Shown here piece by piece: positions 1 through 9,087 of a stretch of 64,000 bases of DNA. This DNA is from DATAEE01 sp963725145 (lineage in GTDB: Bacteria; Acidobacteriota; Vicinamibacteria; Vicinamibacterales; 2-12-FULL-66-21). The DNA lies in NCBI GenBank assembly GCA_963725145.1, contig CAVRXL010000012.1, positions 1,178,001 to 1,242,000 on the forward strand, given 5' to 3'. The notes below the pieces were generated by a model, which had not been told where the DNA came from, did no database searches, and was given only the letters and a program-made list of their open reading frames with translations. A program made the translations under genes and the position numbers. Position 1 is the first letter of the stretch. Each line of letters begins with the position of its first letter.

Positions 1-1839
1 CGGAGCTGGACGCCGGCCCGCCCGGTCGAGCGTCCGAAAGGAGTGTTGATCGCGCCGGCGGGCCCTCCGATCAAGCGGATGAACGAGCTCAAACCGGTTG
101 CAATCCTGCGGACGCCGGCGGGCCAGCACGTCGTCGACATGGGACAGAACATGGTCGGCTGGGTCCGGCTACGCGTGCAGGGTCAGCCGGGCACGGTGGT
201 GACGCTCACACACGCGGAAGTGCTCGACAAGCAGGGCAACTTCTACACCACGAACCTGCGCGCTGCGGCGCAGGCGATCAAGTACACGTTGAAAGGCGGC
301 GGCGTCGAGACCTACGAGCCGCGTTTCACGTTCCAGGGTTTCCGGTACGTGGCGGTCGACGGCTATCCGGGCGAGTTGACGGCCGACAGCCTGACGGGGA
401 TCGTCGTGCACTCCGCCATGGCGGCGAGCGGCGACTTCTCGGCGTCGCACGCCATCCTCAATCAGCTTCAACACAACATCGTCTGGGGTCAGAAAGGAAA
501 CTTCCTCGACGTTCCGACCGATTGCCCGCAGCGGGACGAGCGCCTGGGGTGGACCGGCGACGCGCAGGCGTTCGCGCGCACCGCGGCGTTCAACATGGAT
601 GTCGCGGGGTTTTTCACGAAGTGGTTGAAGGATCTCGAGGCCGATCAGTACAAGTCGGGCGCCGTGCCGCACGTGATTCCGGACGTGCTGACGTTGCCCG
701 CTGCGGCGGATTCATCCGGGCAGGCGTTCCGACAGCAGGCGGGCGCCGCCGGCTGGGCGGACGCCGCGGTCATCATCCCCTGGACGATGTACCTGACCTA
801 CGGGGATACGCGCGTTCTGCAGGAGCAGTACGGCAGCATGACCCGCTGGGTCGAGTACATGCGGCAGCGCGCGGGCGACGATCACATCTGGGACGGTGAC
901 TTTCACTTCGGCGACTGGCTGTCGTTCGCCACGACGCGGGCCGACTATCCCGGCGCGACGACCGGCAAGGACCTCATCGCCACCGCGTTCTTCGCGCATT
1001 CGACCGATCTGGTCGGGCGGATCGCGCGCGTACTCGGGAAGACCGAAGATGCGGCGCGATACGACGAGCTTCGCGATCGGATCAAAGCGGCTTTCGTGCG
1101 GGAGTTCGTCACCCCTGCGGCCCGCGTCGGAGAAGGGACGCAGACCGCATACGTGCTGGCGTTGCAGTTCGACCTGCTCCCTCCCGACATGCGCGGTAAA
1201 GCGGCGGCGCATCTCATTCGGGACGTGCGCGAGCGCAAACACCTGACGACCGGTTTCCTCGGCACGCCGTACCTGCTTCACGTGCTCACCAGGTACGGAT
1301 ACCTGGACGAGGCCTACATGCTGCTCGAGCGCGAGCAGTACCCGTCGTGGCTGTATCCGATCACGAAGGGCGCGACCACGATCTGGGAGCGGTGGGACGG
1401 GATCAAGCCGGACGGCTCGTTCCAGGATGCGGGAATGAACTCGTTCAACCACTACGCGTACGGTGCAGTGGGCGACTGGATGTACCGCGTGATGGCCGGC
1501 ATCGAAGTCGACGAGAACGCGCCGGGCTATCGCCACATCCTGATCCAGCCGCGTCCCGGCGGGAAAACGACGAAGGCCGGCGCCCGCCACGATTCTCCGT
1601 ACGGAACGGTCGCGTCCGCGTGGACCCTCGACGCTGGACGGTTCGAACTGACCGTACAGGTGCCGCCCAACACACGCGCGACGATCCGCCTGCCGCGCGC
1701 GACGCTCGCGACGACCACGGAAGGTGGTCAGCCAATCGAACGCGTGAAGGATCTCCTCGCCAGCCGTCAGGACAAAGACGATGTTGTCGTGGAAGTTGGA
1801 TCCGGCGAGTACCGATTTGCGTCGACGCTCAAAGATTAG
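1..1839 (+). CDS. alpha-L-rhamnosidase, GH78 (5' end outside window)
   Basis: C-terminal 612 codons of a GH78 alpha-L-rhamnosidase, an inverting enzyme that removes terminal L-rhamnose from rhamnogalacturonan or other rhamnosides. The frame is open back to base 1, so the gene begins upstream; the GTG at 43 is probably only an internal codon. After a beta-sandwich region comes the (alpha/alpha)6-barrel hallmark DCPQRDERLGWTGD (nt 520-561), which holds the acidic residues of the active site. WERWDG (nt 1384-1401) carries a Glu expected near the general base, and a C-terminal beta domain follows. The family and motifs are clear; the exact substrate is inference from the rhamnose genes downstream. 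Secretion cannot be judged because the N-terminus is missing. The stop is TAG at 1837-1839. Confidence 0.93.
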   Translation, partial: RSWTPARPVERPKGVLIAPAGPPIKRMNELKPVAILRTPAGQHVVDMGQNMVGWVRLRVQGQPGTVVTLTHAEVLDKQGNFYTTNLRAAAQAIKYTLKGGGVETYEPRFTFQGFRYVAVDGYPGELTADSLTGIVVHSAMAASGDFSASHAILNQLQHNIVWGQKGNFLDVPTDCPQRDERLGWTGDAQAFARTAAFNMDVAGFFTKWLKDLEADQYKSGAVPHVIPDVLTLPAAADSSGQAFRQQAGAAGWADAAVIIPWTMYLTYGDTRVLQEQYGSMTRWVEYMRQRAGDDHIWDGDFHFGDWLSFATTRADYPGATTGKDLIATAFFAHSTDLVGRIARVLGKTEDAARYDELRDRIKAAFVREFVTPAARVGEGTQTAYVLALQFDLLPPDMRGKAAAHLIRDVRERKHLTTGFLGTPYLLHVLTRYGYLDEAYMLLEREQYPSWLYPITKGATTIWERWDGIKPDGSFQDAGMNSFNHYAYGAVGDWMYRVMAGIEVDENAPGYRHILIQPRPGGKTTKAGARHDSPYGTVASAWTLDAGRFELTVQVPPNTRATIRLPRATLATTTEGGQPIERVKDLLASRQDKDDVVVEVGSGEYRFASTLKD

Positions 1840-1878
1840 GAAGCCCACACGAAAAACGTCGTCGCCGCCAGGCGTCGT

Positions 1879-1911
1879 GCCCCAGCCCCAGGCCCCAAGC
1901 CCCAAGCCCCA
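1879..1911. repeat. C-rich CCCCAAG/CCCCAGG intergenic repeat
   Basis: Tandem units of about 7 bp (CCCCAGG, CCCCAAG) fill the junction between the GH78 gene and the beta-helix gene. It encodes nothing recognisable. It resembles the other short-period repeats that sit at gene junctions in this window. Confidence 0.7.
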
Positions 1912-1983
1912 CGAAAGTTCCTGGATGGCAGCAAGCTTGCTTAGTGTCACTCCATCGCGCGCCTGATCCTCGGTCTATCGCTC

Positions 1984-3198
1984 GTGCTGGCCACCGGCTC
2001 ATTCGCGCTCGCCGGCCCGGCGATCCCTCCGTCACCGCTGCCGCCGCCCACCGGCACGGTCGTCAACGTCTCCACCCTTTCTCAGTTGCAGAACGCCGTC
2101 GCTGGAATCGCCTCCAACACGACGATCGTGATCGCGCCCGGAACCTACAATCTCAACGGACCGCTCTACATCAACGGCACGTTCACGAACGTCGGCATCC
2201 GCGGCGCCACCGGCAACCGCGACGATGTCGTGCTGGTCGGAAAAGGCATGACGGGTCCGAATGACGGAGGCGTGCCGTTCGGCATCTGGGTGGGCGGTAA
2301 CGTTCAGGGCGTCACGATCGCGCATCTCACGATCCGGGACATCTTCAACCACCCGATCATGCTGAACGCCGGCGCCCAGTCGCCGCTCATCCACAACGTC
2401 CGGCTCGTCAACGCCGGCCAGCAGTTCGTGAAGGCGAACCCGAACGGGGCCGGCGGCGGCGTCGACAACGGCATCGTCGAATACTCGGTCATCGAGTACG
2501 TGACGACGAGCCGCGACTACTACACGAACGGCGTGGACGTGCACACCGGCGACAACTGGATCATCCGGCACAACCTGTTCCGCAACATCCGGGCGCCGGC
2601 CGGCGAGCTCGCCGGCCCGGCGATCCTGATGTGGAACGGATCGACGAACACGCTCGTCGACGGCAATACGTTCATCGACTGCCAGCGCGATATCGCGATG
2701 GGGTTGATCGAACGAACGCCGAACGACCATACGGGCGGCATCGTGCGCAACAACTTCATCTACCGAGGGTCCGGCGTGGCGGGCGACACGGCCATCTACA
2801 TCGCGGACTCGCCGGGCACGCAGGTGCTGCACAACTCGATCCTCGTGTCGCGGACCTACGCCAGCCCCATCGAGTACCGGTTCCCGCACACCACGGGCGT
2901 GGTGATCCAGAACAACGTGCTCGACGGGAACGTCCAGGCGAGGGATGGAGCGGCCGCGACGGTCGCGGGCAACTACACGTCTGCCGCGGCAGGGCTGTTC
3001 GTCAACCCCGCGGCCGGCGATCTGCACCTGAGGACAACGGCGACGGTGCTGCTCGACAAGATCGCGGCGCCGCCGGCGGCCGCGGGCCTCGACTGGGACG
3101 GGCACCCGCGACCCGCGGGCCTGACGGACGTCGGCGCGGACGAGGCGGGCGCGGCGATGCCGATCACGACACCACAAAACCTCAGAGTTGTGAGATAG
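1984..3198 (+). CDS. right-handed parallel beta-helix (pectate-lyase-like) secreted protein
   Basis: About 404 residues of a secreted right-handed beta-helix protein. The N-terminal half has the regularly spaced hydrophobic/Asn rungs typical of pectin-active or carbohydrate-binding beta-helices (for example NNFIYRGSG and NGVDVHTGDNW). No catalytic residue pattern of a named lyase or polygalacturonase family could be assigned, so activity is open. The start is troublesome. Base 1984 (GTG) lies inside the hydrophobic core of a signal peptide whose first half (ARLILGLSLVLA) is readable upstream without a usable start codon. A GTG at 1944 would give MSLHRA joined to LILGLSLVLA if one base near 1962 is skipped. 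The true start is therefore probably 1944, with a one-base insertion. The position beside rhamnosidases suggests a role on pectin. Confidence 0.75.
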   Translation: MLATGSFALAGPAIPPSPLPPPTGTVVNVSTLSQLQNAVAGIASNTTIVIAPGTYNLNGPLYINGTFTNVGIRGATGNRDDVVLVGKGMTGPNDGGVPFGIWVGGNVQGVTIAHLTIRDIFNHPIMLNAGAQSPLIHNVRLVNAGQQFVKANPNGAGGGVDNGIVEYSVIEYVTTSRDYYTNGVDVHTGDNWIIRHNLFRNIRAPAGELAGPAILMWNGSTNTLVDGNTFIDCQRDIAMGLIERTPNDHTGGIVRNNFIYRGSGVAGDTAIYIADSPGTQVLHNSILVSRTYASPIEYRFPHTTGVVIQNNVLDGNVQARDGAAATVAGNYTSAAAGLFVNPAAGDLHLRTTATVLLDKIAAPPAAAGLDWDGHPRPAGLTDVGADEAGAAMPITTPQNLRVVR

Positions 3199-3201
3199 GA
3201 G

Positions 3202-3222
3202 GGCGGACCTCTCAGGTCCGCC
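3202..3222. terminator. perfect 9-bp hairpin between convergent genes
   Basis: GGCGGACCT, loop CTC, then AGGTCCGCC, placed exactly between the stop codons of two converging genes. There is no T-tract, so it is either a factor-independent-like bidirectional terminator or a REP-type palindrome. It overlaps the last base of the POT transporter gene. Confidence 0.6.
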
Positions 3223-4676
3223 TAATGCACGCCGCTCATCAGGTTCCTGATCGGCTTCACGATCAGCATCAATAGCAACGCCGACGCGCCGGTCGTCAGG
3301 GCGACCGCGCCAAAGAGCTTGGGCAGCGGAAACGTTTCGAACAATCCCGCGACGCGCCCGCCGAAGAAGTTCCCGAGCGAGATCGACAGAAACCAGACGC
3401 CCATCATCGTGCCGACGAGCCGTTGAGGCGCCAGCTTCGTCACGGTGCTGAGGCCGACCGGCGACAGGGCCAGCTCGCCAAACGTAAAGAACAGGAACAC
3501 GAAGGTGAGCCACAACGGGCTGACCCGCGCGCCGCTGGATTGCTGCGAGACCAGGGCCGCGGTCGCGACCGTTAGAAAGCCGAGGCTCACGAAGCCGAGT
3601 CCCCATGCAAATTTTGCCGGGCTCGACGGCTCTCGCTCCCGCAGCCGGATCCAGAGCCACGCGAACACCGGCGCGAACGCGACGATGAAGAACGAGTTCA
3701 GGGATTGGAAGTACGAAGAGGGGAAGTCCCAGCCAAACGCCGAGTTGCGCGTCGCGCGATCGGCGAACAGATTCAGGCTCGATCCCACCTGCTCGAAGCC
3801 CGCCCAGAACAAGGTCGAGAACACGAAAAGGACGAGGATGGCGAGCATCCGTCGTCGTTCGACGCCGGGGTGTGACTGGCCCAGCAGCCACACGAACAGC
3901 GCAGCCGTGCCGGCAAGGAGCACCAGGTCTCGATAGTCCCAGAGGGCGTAGAACGCCGCCACGACCACGAGAGAGATCGCGGCGACCCCGGCCCAGAGCA
4001 GGCCGGCGTTCGTGGGTTTGCGCTCGAGCTGCCCGGCGGTGCCGAGCCGCGCAGATCCCATGACATATTGAATCAGACCGAGCGTCATGCCGACGCCAGC
4101 CGCGCCGAACCCCCAGTGCCATCCGATCCGCTGGCCGAGATAGCCGCAGATGAGCGGCGCGATGAAGCCACCCAGGTTGATCCCCATGTAGAAGATCGAG
4201 AAGCCGGCGTCCCGGCGCCGATCGTCGGGCGCGTAGAGTTGCCCGACGATCGTGCTGACGTTCGTCTTCAACAGCCCGGTGCCGAGCACGATCAGCACGA
4301 GACCGGCGTAGAAAAGCGGCGTCACGTTGAGCGCGAGGCTGAAGTGGCCGAGCGCGATCAGAATGCCGCCGTAAAGCACGGCGTCGCGCTGGCCGAGCAG
4401 CCGGTCGGCGATCCATCCGCCAGGAATCGCCGTGAAGTAGACGGCCGCCGTGTACATCCCGTAGATGGCCGCCGCGCGGCTCGTCTCGAATCCGAGCCCG
4501 CCGTCGGCGACGCTCGCCGTCATGAACAGAATGAGGAGCGCGCGCATCCCGTAGTAGCTGAAGCGCTCCCACATTTCGGTGAAGAACAGCGTGCTCAGAC
4601 CGCGGGGGTGGCCGAAGAATCCTCCGCGGTCGGTCATCTCGCCGGCCGGCGTCCGATCGGCAGTAGAGCTGGACAT
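3222..4676 (-). CDS. POT/PTR-family proton-dependent oligopeptide transporter
   Basis: 484-residue inner-membrane MFS transporter of the POT (PTR2) family, which imports di- and tripeptides with protons. Seen: the POT signature EMWERFSYYGMR in the first helix (about residues 34-45), with the ExxER proton-coupling motif, and about 12-14 hydrophobic segments along a protein of normal length. It lies 13 bp after rhaS on the same strand, so it may be co-transcribed with the rhamnose ABC importer. That pairing is unusual, because the family is known for peptides and not sugars. It might be a passenger, or a permease for an amino-acid-linked rhamnoside; the second idea is speculation. Confidence 0.9.
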   Translation of the reverse strand: MSSSTADRTPAGEMTDRGGFFGHPRGLSTLFFTEMWERFSYYGMRALLILFMTASVADGGLGFETSRAAAIYGMYTAAVYFTAIPGGWIADRLLGQRDAVLYGGILIALGHFSLALNVTPLFYAGLVLIVLGTGLLKTNVSTIVGQLYAPDDRRRDAGFSIFYMGINLGGFIAPLICGYLGQRIGWHWGFGAAGVGMTLGLIQYVMGSARLGTAGQLERKPTNAGLLWAGVAAISLVVVAAFYALWDYRDLVLLAGTAALFVWLLGQSHPGVERRRMLAILVLFVFSTLFWAGFEQVGSSLNLFADRATRNSAFGWDFPSSYFQSLNSFFIVAFAPVFAWLWIRLREREPSSPAKFAWGLGFVSLGFLTVATAALVSQQSSGARVSPLWLTFVFLFFTFGELALSPVGLSTVTKLAPQRLVGTMMGVWFLSISLGNFFGGRVAGLFETFPLPKLFGAVALTTGASALLLMLIVKPIRNLMSGVH

Positions 4677-4689
4677 GATGGCGAGCCTC

Positions 4690-5679
4690 TCAGAACGTGA
4701 ACCGGTCGACGTTGTCTTTCGTGAACGTAAAGGGCGTGCCGAGGATAATCTGATCGCCGTCGACCTTCAGCGTGCCGAGCCGGCCCGCCGACAGCGACGA
4801 TGCGCCTGGCTTGAGCGCGCCAGTCGCGACCGCGTGCGACGCGAAGACGGTAAGGAATCCGAGGTCCTCGGTGTTCCAGAGGACGGCCGAGTCCAGCACT
4901 CCATCCTTGAGATACGGCCGCGCGTCGCCCGGCAGGCCGAGGCCGGTCACCCGCACGTCGGTGCGCCCCGACTGTTTGACGGCCTCCGCCGCGCCCGGCA
5001 CGGCCGGCGACGCGATCGCCATGATCACGCGCACCTGGGGGTGCACCTTCAGCATGGTCTGCGTTTCCTCGAACGCCCGGCGGCGATCGTCGTCGCTCGG
5101 CCGCACGTCGACAAGTGTCAGGTCGGGATATTTCTCTGCGAGCACCGCGCGCAGCTCGCGCAGCCATTCGTTCTGATTGGCGGCGGTCAGCGAAGCGGTG
5201 ATGACGCCGAACGCGCCGCGGCCGCCGAGAATCCTGGCGGTGTGACCGGCGAGCGTCTCCGCAATCCCGCGGGGCGTGGCCTGGTTCACGAAGTAGTCGC
5301 GGGCGTCCGGCTCGGCGTCGGCATCCCAGGTCAGGACTTTGATGCCGCGCCCGCGCGCTTTTCGCAGCACGGTCGACAGCGCCTCTTTGTTCTCCACGCT
5401 GACGGCGATCACATCCACGCCGCGCGTGATCCAGGCCTCGACCACCTCGTTCTGCTTCGCGGGATCGGTCTCGGTCGGCCCATCCCACAGCAGCCGCACG
5501 TTGAGCGCTTTCGCCGCCTCTTCCGCGCCGGTCCGACAACTCGCGAAATAGGGGTTGCCCTTGTTCTTGGGCATCATCGCGATCGTCACGCCACTCTCGT
5601 CACCGCCGCCGCGGCAGCCTGCGAGCGAGAGAGAGATGACCACCAGACCGAGTCCGAGCGCTGCACAAGAGCGTGTCAT
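4690..5679 (-). CDS. rhaS: rhamnose ABC transporter, substrate-binding lipoprotein
   Basis: 329-residue periplasmic sugar-binding protein (type I, RbsB/LacI fold) anchored as a lipoprotein: signal peptide with lipobox LAGC and acylated Cys22. The mature part shows the family pattern MPKNKGNPYF near the N-terminus and VDVIAVSVENKEAL in the first lobe. Known family role: bind L-rhamnose and deliver it to the permease. The gene overlaps the upstream permease gene by 4 bp (ATGA type) and is last of the four importer genes. The assignment to rhamnose over other pentoses/hexoses rests on similarity to RhaS proteins and on the surrounding rhaB, rhaD, rhaI and rhaM genes. Confidence 0.92.
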   Translation of the reverse strand: MTRSCAALGLGLVVISLSLAGCRGGGDESGVTIAMMPKNKGNPYFASCRTGAEEAAKALNVRLLWDGPTETDPAKQNEVVEAWITRGVDVIAVSVENKEALSTVLRKARGRGIKVLTWDADAEPDARDYFVNQATPRGIAETLAGHTARILGGRGAFGVITASLTAANQNEWLRELRAVLAEKYPDLTLVDVRPSDDDRRRAFEETQTMLKVHPQVRVIMAIASPAVPGAAEAVKQSGRTDVRVTGLGLPGDARPYLKDGVLDSAVLWNTEDLGFLTVFASHAVATGALKPGASSLSAGRLGTLKVDGDQIILGTPFTFTKDNVDRFTF

Positions 5680-6605
5680 GTGACCGCGTCCCTCCCACTA
5701 ACCCAAAGAGCCGTCAGCAGCAGCCCGGCCGTGACGACGCCCGCCAGCTCGGCGGGCAGATCCGCGAGCCGCAAACCATTCTGCAACACCGCCAGCGTTG
5801 CCAGCCCCAGGACGGTGCCTGCGACGCTCCCGCGTCCGCCGAAGATGGACGTGCCGCCCAGCACCACGGCCGTGATCGCCATGAGCTCGAATCCGGTCCC
5901 GGCGTCCGCCTTCGCCTGGCCGAGCCGAGCCGCGTACAAGAGCGACGCGACCCCGGCGCTGAGTCCGGACAGAACGTAGACCACGGCGAGACGCTGGCCG
6001 ACCGGCACACCGGCAAACCGCGCGCCTTCCGTCGAGTAGCCGATCGCCCGCAGCGTCCGACCGACCGCCATTCGATGCACGAGCACCCAGAATCCAATCG
6101 CAGCCAGGCCGACGACCACGAGCTGAGCTGGCACGACGCCAAGGGTACCTTGTCCGAGGAAGAGAAATCCGTCGGGGAAGTTCGAGTAGTTGCGTATGCC
6201 GGCGGTCGCCCCCTCCGCCAGGCCTCTGAAGAGCGAGTATGTGCCGAGCGTCACGATGAGCGGCGGGATGCCCAGGCGCGACACGAGCAGGGCGTTGAGG
6301 CCGCCGCCCGCCGCGCCCGCGCCAATCGCCGCACACGCCGCCAGCCAGATCGGCCACTGGGCCTCGCGCCACGTCACGCCAAAGACGACGGCCGACAGCG
6401 CCAGCAGCGATCCAACCGAGAGATCGATTCCGCCCGTGAGGATCACCGGCGTGAGCGCGAGGGCGAGCAGGCTCACTTCGGCGCTTGCCCGCGCGATCTC
6501 GGCCGCGTTCTCGATCGTCAGGAAGTTCGAGCCGAGCGCCGCGAAGATCGCGATCTCGATGACGAGGCAGGCCGCGAGCACGCGCTCGTGCACGCCTAAG
6601 CTCAC
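5676..6605 (-). CDS. rhaQ: rhamnose ABC transporter permease (second)
   Basis: 309-residue inner-membrane permease of the RbsC/BPD_transp_2 family with about 8-10 transmembrane segments. The diagnostic segment GGIDLSVGSLLALSAV lies around residues 58-73, and GGTSIFGGRGS (about 246-256) is the conserved coupling region. It pairs with the neighbouring permease as a heterodimeric channel for L-rhamnose, and both ends overlap their neighbours by 4 bp, so translation is coupled. The P/Q naming follows order relative to rhizobial rhaSTPQ and is tentative; the two permeases could be swapped. Confidence 0.9.
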   Translation of the reverse strand: MSLGVHERVLAACLVIEIAIFAALGSNFLTIENAAEIARASAEVSLLALALTPVILTGGIDLSVGSLLALSAVVFGVTWREAQWPIWLAACAAIGAGAAGGGLNALLVSRLGIPPLIVTLGTYSLFRGLAEGATAGIRNYSNFPDGFLFLGQGTLGVVPAQLVVVGLAAIGFWVLVHRMAVGRTLRAIGYSTEGARFAGVPVGQRLAVVYVLSGLSAGVASLLYAARLGQAKADAGTGFELMAITAVVLGGTSIFGGRGSVAGTVLGLATLAVLQNGLRLADLPAELAGVVTAGLLLTALWVSGRDAVT

Positions 6606-7528
6606 GTTCGCGCGCCCCGCCGGAACGCATCAGCCGCCACGGCCACGAGAATGATGAGCCCCTGCAGCGCGCGATCCCAGTAGGCCTCGGTGCCGAGAAA
6701 CACCAGCGCGGGCCCGGCCGTCGCGAGGAGCAGCACGCCGAGCAGCGTCCCGACGAGCGAGCCGCGCCCGCCGGCTATCGCCGTTCCGCCGACGACGACC
6801 GCGGCGATGACTCTGAGCTCGAAGCCAATCCCGGAATTGGTCTGGACGTCGATGAACTGGATCGCGGAGACGAGCGCGGCGAGCCCGGTCAGCGCGCCCA
6901 TCGCCACGAAGGCCCAGAACACCACTCGTCGCGGCCGGATGCCGGCAAGGCGGGCGACCTCGGGCTCCGATCCCGTCGCGTAGATCGCGCGGCCCACGGC
7001 CAGGTAACGCATGCCAAGCGTCGCGCCAACCCAGACGGCGAGCGCGAGCGCGGGGATGGCGATGCGCCCGACATCCTGTCCGACGCCCATCCATTGAAAG
7101 CCGTCCGGCAAGTCACGCACCCACACGCCTCCAGTCGTCCAGCGCAGCCCTTCACGAAGGCCAACCATCGTCGCGAGCGTCACCACGATCGCGGGAAGGC
7201 CGAGCCCGGCGACGAGCAGGCCGTTGACGGCGCCAAGCAGCGCACCGGCGCCAACGGCGCCGGCGCCGGCGATCGGCATCGGCAACCCCTGCTTCGCCAG
7301 CAGCCCGGCGACCACCGCGCAGATCGCGAACTGTGAGCCGATCGAAATGTCGATCTGCCGGGCGAGGATGACCAGTGTCATGCCCACCGCGGCGAGGAGG
7401 AGCGGCGACGCGCCTACCAGCAGATCGCGAAGATGGGCGGGTTGAAAGAAGGCGGGCGCGGCCGCCGCGAGCACCAGAAGCAGCAGGACGTACGCGGTGG
7501 CGATCGCCGCCTCGCGCCGATGGGTCAC
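6602..7528 (-). CDS. rhaP: rhamnose ABC transporter permease (first)
   Basis: 308-residue RbsC-type permease with strongly hydrophobic segments throughout. Conserved elements: RQIDISIGSQFAICAV (about residues 56-71) and GGTAIAGGRGSLVG near the C-terminus. It overlaps the ATPase gene upstream and the second permease gene downstream by 4 bp each. Together with RhaQ it should form the transmembrane pore of the rhamnose importer. It is a paralogue of RhaQ, as usual for this system, in which two different permeases are used rather than a homodimer. Confidence 0.9.
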   Translation of the reverse strand: MTHRREAAIATAYVLLLLVLAAAAPAFFQPAHLRDLLVGASPLLLAAVGMTLVILARQIDISIGSQFAICAVVAGLLAKQGLPMPIAGAGAVGAGALLGAVNGLLVAGLGLPAIVVTLATMVGLREGLRWTTGGVWVRDLPDGFQWMGVGQDVGRIAIPALALAVWVGATLGMRYLAVGRAIYATGSEPEVARLAGIRPRRVVFWAFVAMGALTGLAALVSAIQFIDVQTNSGIGFELRVIAAVVVGGTAIAGGRGSLVGTLLGVLLLATAGPALVFLGTEAYWDRALQGLIILVAVAADAFRRGART

Positions 7529-9015
7529 CGCGGCGTCCCCAGCGCGAGCGCCATGATCGTCTCCTGGGTGGCGTCCTTCCGGTCGAACGTCCCGACAACC
7601 GTGCCCCCTCGCATGACGGCGATCCGGTCGCTCATCCCGAGGACCTCGGGGAGCTCGGAGGAGATCAGCAGAATCGCCAGCCCTTCAGCCGCGAGATCGA
7701 CGATGTGGGTGTGGATCTCCACCTTTGACGCGACGTCGACGCCCTGGGTCGGCTCGTCGAGGATGAGGACCCGCGGCCCCGTCGCCAGCCAGCGGGCGAG
7801 CGCGACCTTCTGTTGATTGCCGCCTGAGAGCTCCGACACCGGCGCGTCGATCGATCTCGTTTTGATCGAGAGGCGCTTCACGTAGGTTGCTGCGACGGCC
7901 TGCTCCGCGCGGTGGTCGAGGAAGCCGCCGCGCGCGATCGCGCGCAAGCTGGCCAGGGTGGTGTTGGCCGCGACCGACATCTCTGGGATGACGCCGTGCC
8001 GGCGGCGATCCTCGGGAAGGTAGGCGAGCCCGAGCCGCACCGCCTGCGCAGGCGACGAGACGGTGACCGTGCTTCCGGCGAGACGGATGACGCCCTGGTC
8101 CGCGGGGTCGATGCCGAACAGCACGCGCGCCAGCTCCGTGCGGCCGGCGCCAACCAGCCCGGCGAGACCCAGTATTTCGCCGGCACGGACTTTCAAGGTC
8201 ACATCCCGCACACCCGCCGCGCGACAACCGATTCGATCGGTCTCGAGGGCGATGTCCCCGATCGGAACGGTCCGCTTGGGAAAAATCGCCTGGAGATCGC
8301 GGCCCACCATCAGCCGGATCAGCTCGGCGCGGCCGGCCTCGGCGGCCGGACGGGTCGCGACGAGCTCGCCGTCGCGGAGGACCGACACGCGATCGGCGAG
8401 CGCGCCGACCTCCTCGAGCCGGTGGGAGATGTAGACGATGCCGATGCCTCCGGACCGCAGGTGGCGGACCAGAGCGAACAACCGATCGGCCTCTCGATCG
8501 GTGAGAGCCGAGGTCGGCTCGTCCATCAAAATGATCCGTGCGTCCGCGCCCAGAGCGCGCGCGATTTCGACGAGCTGCTGCTCTGCCATCCGCAGCCGGT
8601 CGGCAGGAGCGTCGACGTCGATGTCCGCGCCGACTCGGGAGAGCATCTCGCGCGCCCGCTCGCGTCGCCGGCGCCAGTCGACCCGTCGCCAGGCTCCGGC
8701 GGGCTCGTGCCCGACCGCAAGGTTTTCGGCGACCGTCAAGTCCGGGAAGAGCGCAGGCTGCTGATAGATCGGCGCGATGCCGAGCGCGCGCATCGTGACC
8801 GGGTCGGCGCGATCGACCCGGCGCGCGTCGATCTCAATCGTCCCCGAGTCCGGCGCGTGCGCGCCCGTGAGGATGCGCACGAGCGTGCTCTTTCCGGCGC
8901 CGTTCTCGCCGACGAGCGCATGGACCTCGCCAGCCTGCAGGTCGAACGACACGGACCGGAGCGCGTGCACGCCGCCGAACGCTTTGCTCACGCCTCGGAG
9001 CCGGACGAGGGACAT
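7525..9015 (-). CDS. rhaT: rhamnose ABC transporter, dual-domain ATPase
   Basis: 496-residue ATPase with two ABC domains, the RbsA/MglA architecture of CUT2 sugar importers. First domain: Walker A GENGAGKST (about residues 36-44), degenerate signature LRMAEQQ and Walker B ILMDEPTSAL. Second domain: degenerate Walker A GLVGAGRTE, canonical signature LSGGNQQKVALARWL and Walker B LILDEPTQG. Degeneracy of alternating sites is normal in this family. It is the first gene of the minus-strand importer operon (T-P-Q-S, all 4-bp overlaps) and starts 72 bp from the divergent GH106 operon, so the two units may share control. rhaT here means the ABC ATPase of rhizobial nomenclature, not the E. coli RhaT symporter. 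Confidence 0.93.
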   Translation of the reverse strand: MSLVRLRGVSKAFGGVHALRSVSFDLQAGEVHALVGENGAGKSTLVRILTGAHAPDSGTIEIDARRVDRADPVTMRALGIAPIYQQPALFPDLTVAENLAVGHEPAGAWRRVDWRRRRERAREMLSRVGADIDVDAPADRLRMAEQQLVEIARALGADARIILMDEPTSALTDREADRLFALVRHLRSGGIGIVYISHRLEEVGALADRVSVLRDGELVATRPAAEAGRAELIRLMVGRDLQAIFPKRTVPIGDIALETDRIGCRAAGVRDVTLKVRAGEILGLAGLVGAGRTELARVLFGIDPADQGVIRLAGSTVTVSSPAQAVRLGLAYLPEDRRRHGVIPEMSVAANTTLASLRAIARGGFLDHRAEQAVAATYVKRLSIKTRSIDAPVSELSGGNQQKVALARWLATGPRVLILDEPTQGVDVASKVEIHTHIVDLAAEGLAILLISSELPEVLGMSDRIAVMRGGTVVGTFDRKDATQETIMALALGTPR

Positions 9016-9035
9016 GGGATGCGGGAGGGTAAACC

Positions 9036-9073
9036 ATTCATTGCTGAATGGCGAATGCTGAATGCTGAATGGC
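9036..9073. repeat. GAATGCT heptamer repeat in divergent promoter region
   Basis: Imperfect 7-bp units (TGCTGAA / GAATGCT) lie between divergent rhaT and the GH106 gene. The same family fills the Lon-M28 junction at 29637-29667. Together with the -10 box at 9074 it occupies most of the 72-bp intergenic space. Confidence 0.75.
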
Positions 9074-9079
9074 TAGAAT
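9074..9079 (+). promoter_or_regulatory. -10-like box TAGAAT, 8 nt before GH106 start
   Basis: TAGAAT ends 8 nt upstream of the ATG at 9088, the spacing expected if transcription starts at or next to the start codon. No convincing -35 element was seen. Confidence 0.45.
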
Positions 9080-9087
9080 GGTCCCCG

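Noticed and set aside
2032..4572. A minus-strand open frame of 846 codons overlapping the POT and beta-helix genes
   Set aside because: It is the out-of-frame shadow expected in high-GC DNA; the POT and beta-helix frames carry clear family motifs and this one has none.
7912..9087. Plus-strand extension of the GH106 frame by 392 codons upstream
   Set aside because: The extension is antisense to rhaT with no motifs, and ATG 9088 gives a signal peptide plus a -10 box at the right distance.
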